Assembly (NCBI RefSeq): GCF_004337695.1
Contig: NZ_SJXJ01000007.1
Span: forward strand, 49,009-113,008
Source of the DNA: Tenacibaculum sp. M341
GTDB lineage: Bacteria; Bacteroidota; Bacteroidia; Flavobacteriales; Flavobacteriaceae
Reading direction: 5' to 3'
Length of the DNA stretch: 64,000 bases
Every line of letters begins with the position of its first letter. The first letter of the stretch is position 1. The notes under the pieces are model-generated. The model was given only the letters and a program-made list of their open reading frames with translations, ran no database searches and had not been told where the DNA came from. Positions 1-7,369 of this stretch are shown here, in pieces. Both the position numbers and the translations under genes were made by a program.

Positions 1-1
1 T

Positions 2-217
2 TTTGGGAAACATTGGGAAGAAAGGTTTAAAGTAAAACCAGGTCTATCGAGTTTAGCTGCAGTTAAGGGAAGTATATACTTGACATTTGAAGAAAAAGGG
101 TATTGGGATAAATATTATGTTGATAATTTATCTTTTATCCTAGATGTAAAAATTATTTTAAAGACGATTCGAATTGTTTTAATAGGGGAAAAAAAATTAT
201 TTAATAAAGCTAACTAA
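2..217 (+). CDS. Initiating sugar transferase, C-terminal fragment
   Basis: An open frame enters from the left edge and stops at 215-217, leaving about 71 residues. They read like the C-terminus of bacterial sugar transferases (the PglC/WcaJ/WbaP C-terminal family). A VKPGLSSLAAVKG stretch stands where family members have PGITG-x-x-x-V-x-G, and LTFEEK, YYVDNLSFILDVKIILKTI and a basic tail follow. Such enzymes sit in the inner membrane and transfer a sugar phosphate onto undecaprenyl phosphate, starting an O-unit or capsule repeat. The catalytic N-terminal part lies outside the window, so the donor sugar cannot be told. It is followed after 11 bp by an acetyltransferase in the same direction, as expected in a polysaccharide cluster. 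The family call is fairly safe despite the short length. Confidence 0.75.
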   Translation, partial: FGKHWEERFKVKPGLSSLAAVKGSIYLTFEEKGYWDKYYVDNLSFILDVKIILKTIRIVLIGEKKLFNKAN

Positions 218-228
218 AAATATAAATA

Positions 229-1182
229 ATGGAAATAAAAAATTTTAAAGAAGGAGATGAATATCAAATATTTAAATTATTTGAGTTAGTATTTGAGAGA
301 CCAATGAACCCTGAATATTGGTATTGGAGGTTTCAAAACAACCCTGCTGGTAAGCACATGATAAAATTAATGTGGAGTGGAGAGACATTAGTTGGTCACT
401 ATGCGGTTAGCCCTGTTCAAATGAGTGTAAATAACACAACGGTTTTAGGAGCTCTGTCTATGACTACGATGACTCATCCAGATTATGGTAGACGAGGTAT
501 CTTTGGGAGTTTAGCTGAAGCTTTATATAAAGATTTAGAGGAAAATAAAAATGTGCAAGCAATATGGGGCTTCCCTAATAATAATTCACATTATGGTTTT
601 ATAAAAAAGTTAAAATGGAATGATTTAGGAGTAATAAATCACTTAATAAAAGACTCTGAAAAAATTGAGTCTGAAAAGAATTCAAATATAAAACTATGTA
701 AAGTATTTAATAATAATCATGAAAATATTATTAAATCGATTACAAGTAATTTTGATGTAAAAGTTGATAGAAACGCCAAGTATTTAAATTGGAGATTTAA
801 TGATAACCCAAATGTTGAATATATAACATTTGAATATACTGAAAATATGGAAGTAGAAGCCTTTTTAGTTGTCAAAAAATACCCAACAGAAGAAGAAGGC
901 GTTTATAATATTTTTATAGTAGAAAATGGGATACCTTTTGAAAAATTAGAATTATTACCAAAGTTTTTATCACATATAAAAAATCATTTTGAAGTTTCAA
1001 TTAAAACGTTTAATATTTGGTTGTCATTATTTGATAAAAGACATATATATTTAGAAAGAAATGGATTTTTAATTGGAGGTAGACCTACTTATTTAGGTTC
1101 TAGAAATCAGAGTGAGAATCAAAATATACTTAAAGATTTTAGGAATTGGTATTTTTCTTATAGTGATTCTGATGTTTATTAA
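229..1182 (+). CDS. GNAT-family N-acetyltransferase
   Basis: This 317-residue soluble protein has an N-terminal GNAT fold. The acetyl-CoA binding motif is visible as HPDYGRRGIFGSLAEAL near residues 82-98, and WYWRF near residue 30 is common in this subgroup. A second, weaker GNAT-like half may follow (ending around residue 290), as in tandem-GNAT proteins, but no clear second acetyl-CoA motif is seen. No signal peptide or membrane segment is present, so it is cytoplasmic. It lies between a sugar transferase and a PIG-L deacetylase, 19 bp before the latter, which suggests it acylates an amino sugar in the local polysaccharide pathway. That substrate is inferred from position only. Confidence 0.72.
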   Translation: MEIKNFKEGDEYQIFKLFELVFERPMNPEYWYWRFQNNPAGKHMIKLMWSGETLVGHYAVSPVQMSVNNTTVLGALSMTTMTHPDYGRRGIFGSLAEALYKDLEENKNVQAIWGFPNNNSHYGFIKKLKWNDLGVINHLIKDSEKIESEKNSNIKLCKVFNNNHENIIKSITSNFDVKVDRNAKYLNWRFNDNPNVEYITFEYTENMEVEAFLVVKKYPTEEEGVYNIFIVENGIPFEKLELLPKFLSHIKNHFEVSIKTFNIWLSLFDKRHIYLERNGFLIGGRPTYLGSRNQSENQNILKDFRNWYFSYSDSDVY

Positions 1183-1201
1183 ATAAAATAATTATTATAA
1201 A

Positions 1202-1867
1202 ATGAAAGATATATTAATTGTAGCACCTCATGCAGATGATGAGGTTTTAGGTTGCGGAGGCCTAATTAAGAGAAAATCTAATGAAGGAAATAACGTTATA
1301 GTCTTAATAGTAACAAGAGGAACTCCTAAATTATATTCAGATGAAAGAGTTTCTAATGTTAGAAAAGAAGCGCTAGAATCACATAAGATTTTAGGTGTTA
1401 AAAAAACACTTTTTCTAGAATTTCATGCACCAGAATTAGATATAACATCTTCTGCAGAGATAGCCAGAGAAATTAGTAAAGTAGTTAAGGAAAACAATAT
1501 CAGAGAAATGTATATTCCACATAGAGGTGATATTCATTCTGATCATACAATTGTAGCTAATGCATGTTATGTTGCAGCAAGACCTGTAAATGAATGCTCT
1601 GTAAAATCTATATTTGCCTATGAAACTCTTTCTGAAACAGAATGGGCACCTCCTTTTGGTGATGATGCTTTTATTCCTACTCATTTTGTTGATATAACTG
1701 GCTCTTTTGAGTCTAAGTTAGAAGCTATGAAGTGTTTTAAAAGTCAACTTAAAGAGTTTCCAAATCCTAGATCTTTAGAATGTTTAGAATCTTTATCTAA
1801 ATTTAGAGGAGCTACTATTGGTGTTAAAAGAGCTGAAGCTTTCATGGTTATAAGGACTATAATATAA
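1202..1867 (+). CDS. PIG-L family sugar N-deacetylase
   Basis: This 221-residue protein has the LmbE/PIG-L hallmark PHADDEVLGCGG at residues 9-20 and a second metal-site motif HSDH near residue 118. His and Asp of the first motif and the His of the second bind zinc in the family, with the AspAsp pair supplying the base. Family members remove acetyl groups from N-acetylglucosamine-type sugars (PIG-L, MshB, BshB). There is no signal peptide, so it works on a cytoplasmic nucleotide sugar or lipid-linked sugar. The gene stops 5 bp before the next lipoprotein gene. Next to a GNAT enzyme it could exchange an acetyl group for another acyl group. BshB of bacillithiol synthesis is an alternative, but the polysaccharide context argues against it. 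Confidence 0.83.
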   Translation: MKDILIVAPHADDEVLGCGGLIKRKSNEGNNVIVLIVTRGTPKLYSDERVSNVRKEALESHKILGVKKTLFLEFHAPELDITSSAEIAREISKVVKENNIREMYIPHRGDIHSDHTIVANACYVAARPVNECSVKSIFAYETLSETEWAPPFGDDAFIPTHFVDITGSFESKLEAMKCFKSQLKEFPNPRSLECLESLSKFRGATIGVKRAEAFMVIRTII

Positions 1868-1872
1868 AATAG

Positions 1873-3270
1873 ATGAAATTATTTTTTATAAGTATATTTT
1901 TATTTAGCATTAATTTCTCTTGCCAAACAGTTAGAAAAAAAAAAGTTAAAAAAATAACTTGGAATGAACATTTAAATAAAGTATATGATGATGGAGTAAA
2001 ATTCGGAATTAAAGTATATGAAAATCCAATTAATATAATCTACAAAAAAAATGAAAAGGAGAAATTTAGCATACATATTCAAAGACCAAAGACTGTTTTT
2101 AAAGCAAGAAAACCTCAGGGTTGGGGATTTGTTCAGTTTCCAAGGTTAATAAAAAAAAATGAAAATACATTAGCAGTTATATGGAATATGAATGAAGATG
2201 ATGTTTTGGCAAGACCTAAAACAGAATGGAAATTCTCTAAAGATAATGGGAAATCATGGTTTTTTAATAATGAAAAACTTCCATATGATGAAGGGGTATC
2301 TTTATCTGATGGAAGTAAACTAAAATTATATTCTAAGAAATATAAAGTAAGTAATTTTCCCCATATAGGATTTAAAGACGATTCAAAAATATCAAAAATA
2401 TCAAAAAGTAAAAAAAAGGACTTAATAAGTTTTAAAAAATATGATGAATTGGTTTACTATAATGTAGAAAACCTTAATGATTCACTTACAAGTTTTAATT
2501 CTATAAAGACTAAAAAAGGAGTTAAAAAAATAAGTAAATCTATAGTTTCATATTTACCTAAAACAATTAAACATTCATTTAAGGGGATATATTATAATCA
2601 ATTATGGGGAAGGGTGATGAAATTAAAGGATGGAAGTTTATTAACATGCCAATACCCGTATTTTTTTCGTGATGAAAATGATAATATTAATCCATCAGGA
2701 GTAGCTTTTTATAAATCATTAGATGATGGAGAATCATGGAGTCAGATAAGTAAAATTCCTTTTTCTATTAATAAGAATTTAGATCAAGATAACTTTAAGT
2801 ATAGAACTTTTTATGGGTTTACTGAACCTATTTTTCAAATTGTAAATGATCAAAAAATAGTATGTATACTTAGATCTTCACCTACTTATAGATCTGCACC
2901 TATGTATATGACTATTTCTAATGACTTAGGGGAAAGTTGGTCTAAACCTAAAGCAATTACAAATCATGGAGTTTTACCTCAATTATTACTTTTAAATAAT
3001 GGAGTATTAGTACTATCATATGGTAGACCTGGTGTTCAGGTTCGATTTTTAGATACTAAAAAAGAAGAATTAGAATGGTCTGATCCTATAGAAATGTTAA
3101 GGGTTAATGGATTAAAAGGACAAGTTTCATGTGGCTATACAAATTTGGTTGCTATGTCAGAAAATGAATTTTTAATTGTTTATTCTGATTTTAGAAGTAG
3201 AGATGATGAAGGGAATCTTCGTAAATCGATATTAGTTCGGGAAATATCAATAAAAATTACAGACAAGTAA
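1873..3270 (+). CDS. Sialidase-fold (BNR/Asp-box) lipoprotein
   Basis: This 465-residue protein begins with a short lipoprotein signal ending at Cys17 (SINFSC), followed by a lysine-rich linker. At least three Asp-box-like motifs are visible: SKDNGKSWFF, SLDDGESWSQ and SNDLGESWSKP. They mark turns of a six-bladed sialidase propeller. Arginines typical of the sialidase active site could be those in RPKTEW, RSSPTYRSAP and SYGRPG, but the triad is not assigned with certainty. It would be membrane-anchored in the periplasm or on the cell surface. A glycan hydrolase or lyase inside a biosynthesis cluster may trim or remodel the polymer. The substrate is unknown and sialic acid specificity should not be assumed. 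There are 5 bp to the gene upstream and 21 bp to the gene downstream. Confidence 0.7.
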   Translation: MKLFFISIFLFSINFSCQTVRKKKVKKITWNEHLNKVYDDGVKFGIKVYENPINIIYKKNEKEKFSIHIQRPKTVFKARKPQGWGFVQFPRLIKKNENTLAVIWNMNEDDVLARPKTEWKFSKDNGKSWFFNNEKLPYDEGVSLSDGSKLKLYSKKYKVSNFPHIGFKDDSKISKISKSKKKDLISFKKYDELVYYNVENLNDSLTSFNSIKTKKGVKKISKSIVSYLPKTIKHSFKGIYYNQLWGRVMKLKDGSLLTCQYPYFFRDENDNINPSGVAFYKSLDDGESWSQISKIPFSINKNLDQDNFKYRTFYGFTEPIFQIVNDQKIVCILRSSPTYRSAPMYMTISNDLGESWSKPKAITNHGVLPQLLLLNNGVLVLSYGRPGVQVRFLDTKKEELEWSDPIEMLRVNGLKGQVSCGYTNLVAMSENEFLIVYSDFRSRDDEGNLRKSILVREISIKITDK

Positions 3271-3291
3271 AGTGTTTATTTTAATTTAGTT

Positions 3292-4425
3292 ATGAGTAAA
3301 ATATGGTTATCATCACCTCATATGGGAGGTGGAGAACAAAAATATGTACAAGAAGCCTTTGATACTAATTGGGTAGCGCCATTAGGACCAAATGTAAATG
3401 GATTTGAAGAGGATTTGGAAAAATATGTAAAGGAAAATTCTAAAGTGGCTTGTTTAGCATCAGGTACTTCTGCTTTACATTTAGCTTTAATTTTAGCAGG
3501 TGTAAAATCTGGAGATAATGTAATATGTCAAAGTATGACATTTTCTGCTTCAGCAAATCCAATTAAATATCAAGGAGCTGAACCTATATTTATTGATAGT
3601 GAAAAAGATACATGGAATATGTGTCCTTTAGCATTGGAAGCAGGAATTCTAAATTCTATTAGTAAAGGAAGTAAACCAAAGGCAATTATTGTAGTTCATT
3701 TATATGGAATGCCAGCAAAAATGGACGAGATTTTAAACATTTCAAAAAAATATGAAATTACTTTAATAGAAGATGCTGCGGAAGCTCTTGGTTCAACTTA
3801 TAAAGGTCAAAAATGTGGTACTTTTGGAGATTTTGGAGTTTTATCTTTCAATGGAAATAAAATTATAACTACTTCAGGTGGAGGTGCTTTGGTTTGTAAT
3901 AATCAAGAAGATAAGAATAAAGCGATTTTTTTAGCAACGCAAGCTCGAGATAATGCTCCGCATTATCAACATTCTCATGTAGGATATAACTACAGGATGA
4001 GTAATATTACAGCTGGTATTGGTAGAGGACAAATGGAGGTTTTAGATGAACATATAGGGTTTAGAAGGGTAAATAATCAATTTTACAAGGAACTATTTGC
4101 AGAAGTCGAAGGAATAGAAGTTTTAAAAGAGCCTGATTCTAATTATTTTTCAAATCATTGGTTAAGTTCTATAATCATTGATAAAGAAAAAACTGGTTTT
4201 AGTAGAGAAGATTTAAGGTTTTCAATGCTAGAGGATAACATTGAATCAAGACCATTATGGAAGCCAATGCATATGCAACCTGTTTTTAAGGATTGTTTAT
4301 TTTATGGAAGCAATATTTCAGAAAAATTATTTGAAGAAGGATTATGCCTTCCTTCAGGATCAAATTTAACAGATAGTGATAGAGATAGAATTAAGGTATC
4401 CATACATAAATTATTAAAAAAATAA
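3292..4425 (+). CDS. DegT/DnrJ/EryC1/StrS aminotransferase
   Basis: This PLP-dependent nucleotide-sugar aminotransferase has 377 residues, the normal family length. Visible features are the SGTSALHLAL phosphate-binding loop (residues 57-66), the Asp of IEDAAEALGS that contacts the PLP ring nitrogen, and the Schiff-base lysine K190 in FNGNKIITTSGGG. The start SPHMGGGE and NWVAPLGPNV closely resemble PglE/PilC-type enzymes that aminate C4 of UDP-4-keto-6-deoxy-GlcNAc. The SMK-type 4,6-dehydratase at 25556-27457 could supply that substrate. It is the last gene before a strong terminator that overlaps its stop codon, so it closes the upstream transcription unit. The family is certain and the exact sugar is inferred. 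Confidence 0.9.
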   Translation: MSKIWLSSPHMGGGEQKYVQEAFDTNWVAPLGPNVNGFEEDLEKYVKENSKVACLASGTSALHLALILAGVKSGDNVICQSMTFSASANPIKYQGAEPIFIDSEKDTWNMCPLALEAGILNSISKGSKPKAIIVVHLYGMPAKMDEILNISKKYEITLIEDAAEALGSTYKGQKCGTFGDFGVLSFNGNKIITTSGGGALVCNNQEDKNKAIFLATQARDNAPHYQHSHVGYNYRMSNITAGIGRGQMEVLDEHIGFRRVNNQFYKELFAEVEGIEVLKEPDSNYFSNHWLSSIIIDKEKTGFSREDLRFSMLEDNIESRPLWKPMHMQPVFKDCLFYGSNISEKLFEEGLCLPSGSNLTDSDRDRIKVSIHKLLKK

Positions 4426-4456
4426 CCTCAGAAATTTTTCTGAGGTTATTTTTTTA
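4421..4456 (+). terminator. Intrinsic terminator after the aminotransferase
   Basis: A 14-bp perfect stem (4421-4434 with 4437-4450) with a 2-nt loop is followed by a run of T. It overlaps the aminotransferase stop codon and lies 28 bp before the rfbA start, so rfbA probably has its own promoter. Confidence 0.85.
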
Positions 4457-4483
4457 ATTTAGCAGATATAATTTTACAACAAA

Positions 4484-5359
4484 ATGAAGGGCATAATATT
4501 AGCAGGCGGGTCAGGAACTAGGTTATATCCAATAACCAAAGGAATATCAAAACAGTTATTACCTGTTTATGATAAGCCTATGATTTATTATCCGTTGTCT
4601 ATATTAATGTTGGCTGGTATAAGAGAGATTCTTATTATTTCAACTCCTGTCGATTTACCAAATTTTCAAAAACTGTTAGGTTCTGGAGAGGACTTAGGAA
4701 TTAAACTTACTTATAAAGAGCAACCATCACCCGATGGTTTAGCTCAAGCATTTATTTTAGGAGAAGAATTTATAGGTAATGATGATGTCTGTATGATCTT
4801 AGGAGATAATATTTTTTATGGTCATGGATTACCCGAATTATTAAAAAATGCTATAAAAAATGTTAAAGAAGAAAATAAAGCCACAATTTTTGGATACTAT
4901 GTGAAAGATCCAAATAGATATGGAGTTGCTGGTTTTGATAGCGAAGGAAATGTAAATTCAATTGAAGAAAAGCCAGATAAACCTAAATCAAATTATGCAG
5001 TTGTTGGCTTGTATTTTTATCCGAATAATGTGATTGAGATAGCCAAAAATGTAAAGCCATCAAATAGAGGTGAACTTGAAATTACATCTGTGAATCAAAA
5101 ATATTTACAAGATCAAAATTTGAAAGTTCAATTAATGGGAAGAGGATTTGCTTGGTTAGATACAGGAACTCATGATTCATTAATGGAAGCAGGACAGTTT
5201 ATAGAGACTATAGAAAAAAGACAGGGATTAAAAGTGGCTTGTTTAGAAGAAATTGCTTTGTATATGGGGTATATAGATAAGGATCAAGTAAGAAAAATGG
5301 CTGAACCATTAAAGAAAAATAACTACGGACAATATTTATTAAATTTAGTAAAAGACTAA
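4484..5359 (+). CDS. rfbA: Glucose-1-phosphate thymidylyltransferase RfbA
   Basis: This 291-residue enzyme joins dTTP and glucose-1-phosphate to give dTDP-glucose, the first step of dTDP-rhamnose and related deoxysugar synthesis. The nucleotidyltransferase signature [20 protein letters not shown] lies at residues 8-27, and [10 protein letters not shown] carries the metal-binding Asp. [16 protein letters not shown] near the C-terminus is also diagnostic. Length matches RmlA. It is followed 13 bp later by rfbD, and no rfbC lies between them. It begins a new transcription unit after the terminator at 4421-4456. Confidence 0.95.
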   Translation: MKGIILAGGSGTRLYPITKGISKQLLPVYDKPMIYYPLSILMLAGIREILIISTPVDLPNFQKLLGSGEDLGIKLTYKEQPSPDGLAQAFILGEEFIGNDDVCMILGDNIFYGHGLPELLKNAIKNVKEENKATIFGYYVKDPNRYGVAGFDSEGNVNSIEEKPDKPKSNYAVVGLYFYPNNVIEIAKNVKPSNRGELEITSVNQKYLQDQNLKVQLMGRGFAWLDTGTHDSLMEAGQFIETIEKRQGLKVACLEEIALYMGYIDKDQVRKMAEPLKKNNYGQYLLNLVKD

Positions 5360-5372
5360 AAGTCTACTAAAA

Positions 5373-6230
5373 ATGAACATATTAATAACAGGAGCCTCTG
5401 GTCAATTAGGATCAGAAATACAGATTGAATCTAAAAATTTTTCTCAACACAATTATTTTTTCGAGACTTCAAAAAGTCTAGATATCACTAATTCTATTAA
5501 AGTAAAAAAATATTTTAAAGATAATAGTATTGATTGTGTAATTAATTGTGCGGCTTATACAGCCGTAGATAAGGCTGAATCTGAGACTGAGTTAGCTCAG
5601 CAAGTAAACGTAGGTGGAGTAGAGAATTTAATATTAGCATTAGAAGGTAAGGGAAAGTTTATTCAAATATCTACTGATTACGTTTTTAATGGACAAAATT
5701 TTCTTCCTTATAAAGAGTCCGATGATGTTGATCCTATAGGAGTTTATGGTAAAACTAAACTAAAGGGAGAAGAAGTGTTTTTAGATTCTAAGGTTCAAGG
5801 TCTTATAATAAGAACATCTTGGGTATATTCTAGTTTTGGTAATAATTTTGTAAAAACAATGTTACGATTAGGAAAAGACAAAGATAATCTTGGAGTTATT
5901 TTTGACCAAATAGGTTCTCCAACATATGCTAGAGATTTAGCTAGAGTATGTTTATATTTAATAAATGAAGATTTATCTAATAAATCAAAAGTTTATCATT
6001 ATTCAAATGAAGGAGTAGTTTCATGGTATGATTTTGCAAAAAATATTATGGAATTAGCCAATCTTAATTGTAAAATAAATCCTATAGAAACAAAAGATTA
6101 TCCAACACCTGCTAAAAGACCCAATTATTCTGTAATGAATAAATCTAAAATAAAGGAAGATTTTGGAATTGAAATTCCTTACTGGAAAGATTCGTTAAAA
6201 GAATGCATATTTAAACTTGAAAATAAATAA
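5373..6230 (+). CDS. rfbD: dTDP-4-dehydrorhamnose reductase RfbD
   Basis: This 285-residue short-chain dehydrogenase/reductase reduces dTDP-4-keto-rhamnose to dTDP-L-rhamnose with NAD(P)H. The N-terminal GASGQLGSE (residues 7-15) is the Rossmann motif. NCAAYTAVDKAE, STDYVFNG and the catalytic YGKTKLKGE (YxxxK) are all present. The stop codon directly abuts the ATG of rfbB, which suggests translational coupling. The usual substrate needs the RfbC epimerase, which is not in this window. Either rfbC is elsewhere or the reductase uses the un-epimerised keto sugar. Confidence 0.93.
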   Translation: MNILITGASGQLGSEIQIESKNFSQHNYFFETSKSLDITNSIKVKKYFKDNSIDCVINCAAYTAVDKAESETELAQQVNVGGVENLILALEGKGKFIQISTDYVFNGQNFLPYKESDDVDPIGVYGKTKLKGEEVFLDSKVQGLIIRTSWVYSSFGNNFVKTMLRLGKDKDNLGVIFDQIGSPTYARDLARVCLYLINEDLSNKSKVYHYSNEGVVSWYDFAKNIMELANLNCKINPIETKDYPTPAKRPNYSVMNKSKIKEDFGIEIPYWKDSLKECIFKLENK

Positions 6231-7283
6231 ATGAAAAACATTTTAATCACTGGAGGGGCTGGTTTTATAGGTTCACATGTAGTTCGATTATTTGTAAATA
6301 AGTATCCTGATTACAACATCATTAATTTAGATGCATTAACATATGCAGGAAATCTAAAAAACTTAACAGATATTGAAAACGCCTCTAATTATACGTTTGT
6401 GAAAGCAGATATTTGTGATGAAAAAATAATAGATAATATTTTTTCTGAATATAATATTGATGCTGTTATTCATTTAGCAGCTGAGTCACACGTAGATCGT
6501 TCTATAAAAGATCCATTATCATTTGCAAAAACAAATGTAATAGGAACATTAAATTTATTACAAGCAGCAAAAAGTAATTGGAATGGTGATTTTAAGAATA
6601 ATTTATTTTACCATGTTTCTACGGATGAAGTTTATGGTAGTTTAACAGATCAGGGGTTTTTTACTGAGAAAACGCCTTATGATCCACATTCTCCATATTC
6701 AGCATCTAAAGCTTCTTCAGATCACTTTGTAAGAGCTTTTTTCGATACATATAGATTGCCAATAGTAATTTCTAATTGTTCCAATAATTACGGATCATAT
6801 CAGTTTCCTGAGAAGTTAATTCCGTTGTTTATAAACAATATTTGCAATAATAAACCTTTACCAGTTTATGGAAAAGGAGAAAATGTTAGAGATTGGTTGT
6901 TTGTTAATGATCATGCTAGAGCAATTGATGTTATTTTTCACAAAGGAAAATTAGGAGACACTTATAATATTGGTGGATTTAATGAATGGAAAAACATTGA
7001 TTTGATTAAAGTTTTAATAAAAACTGCAGATAGGTTATTAGGTAGGGAAGAAGGAGCTTCTGAAAGCTTAATTACATATGTTACCGATAGAGCAGGACAT
7101 GATTACAGATACGCCATAGATTCATCTAAATTAAAAGATGAGTTAGGCTGGGAACCTTCGTTACAGTTTGAAGAAGGAATAGAAAAAACAGTTAAATGGT
7201 ATTTAGAAAATACAGATTGGGTTGAGAATATTGTGAATGGAGATTATCAAAAATATTACTCAGAAATGTATGAGAATCGATAG
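6231..7283 (+). CDS. rfbB: dTDP-glucose 4,6-dehydratase RfbB
   Basis: This extended SDR enzyme of 350 residues converts dTDP-glucose to dTDP-4-keto-6-deoxyglucose. Diagnostic motifs are TGGAGFIGSHVV (residues 7-18), HLAAESHVDRS, STDEVYGS with the catalytic Thr-Asp-Glu, and YSASKASSDH with YxxxK. The order here is rfbA-rfbD-rfbB, whereas many Bacteroidota clusters carry rfbC as well. The gene ends 25 bp before a strong bidirectional terminator shared with the convergent LysM gene. Confidence 0.95.
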   Translation: MKNILITGGAGFIGSHVVRLFVNKYPDYNIINLDALTYAGNLKNLTDIENASNYTFVKADICDEKIIDNIFSEYNIDAVIHLAAESHVDRSIKDPLSFAKTNVIGTLNLLQAAKSNWNGDFKNNLFYHVSTDEVYGSLTDQGFFTEKTPYDPHSPYSASKASSDHFVRAFFDTYRLPIVISNCSNNYGSYQFPEKLIPLFINNICNNKPLPVYGKGENVRDWLFVNDHARAIDVIFHKGKLGDTYNIGGFNEWKNIDLIKVLIKTADRLLGREEGASESLITYVTDRAGHDYRYAIDSSKLKDELGWEPSLQFEEGIEKTVKWYLENTDWVENIVNGDYQKYYSEMYENR

Positions 7284-7308
7284 TAGACGAAAGATTACAT
7301 TCTAAAAC

Positions 7309-7350
7309 ACATAAAAGCCTTTTGAAACTTATTTCAAAAGGCTTTTATGT
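7309..7350. terminator. Bidirectional terminator
   Basis: A 19-bp stem (7309-7327 with 7332-7350) with loop CTTA is flanked by A/T-rich tracts. It lies between the convergent rfbB (plus) and the LysM lipoprotein gene (minus) and can serve both. Confidence 0.8.
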
Positions 7351-7369
7351 TGTTTATAAGATTTAATTA

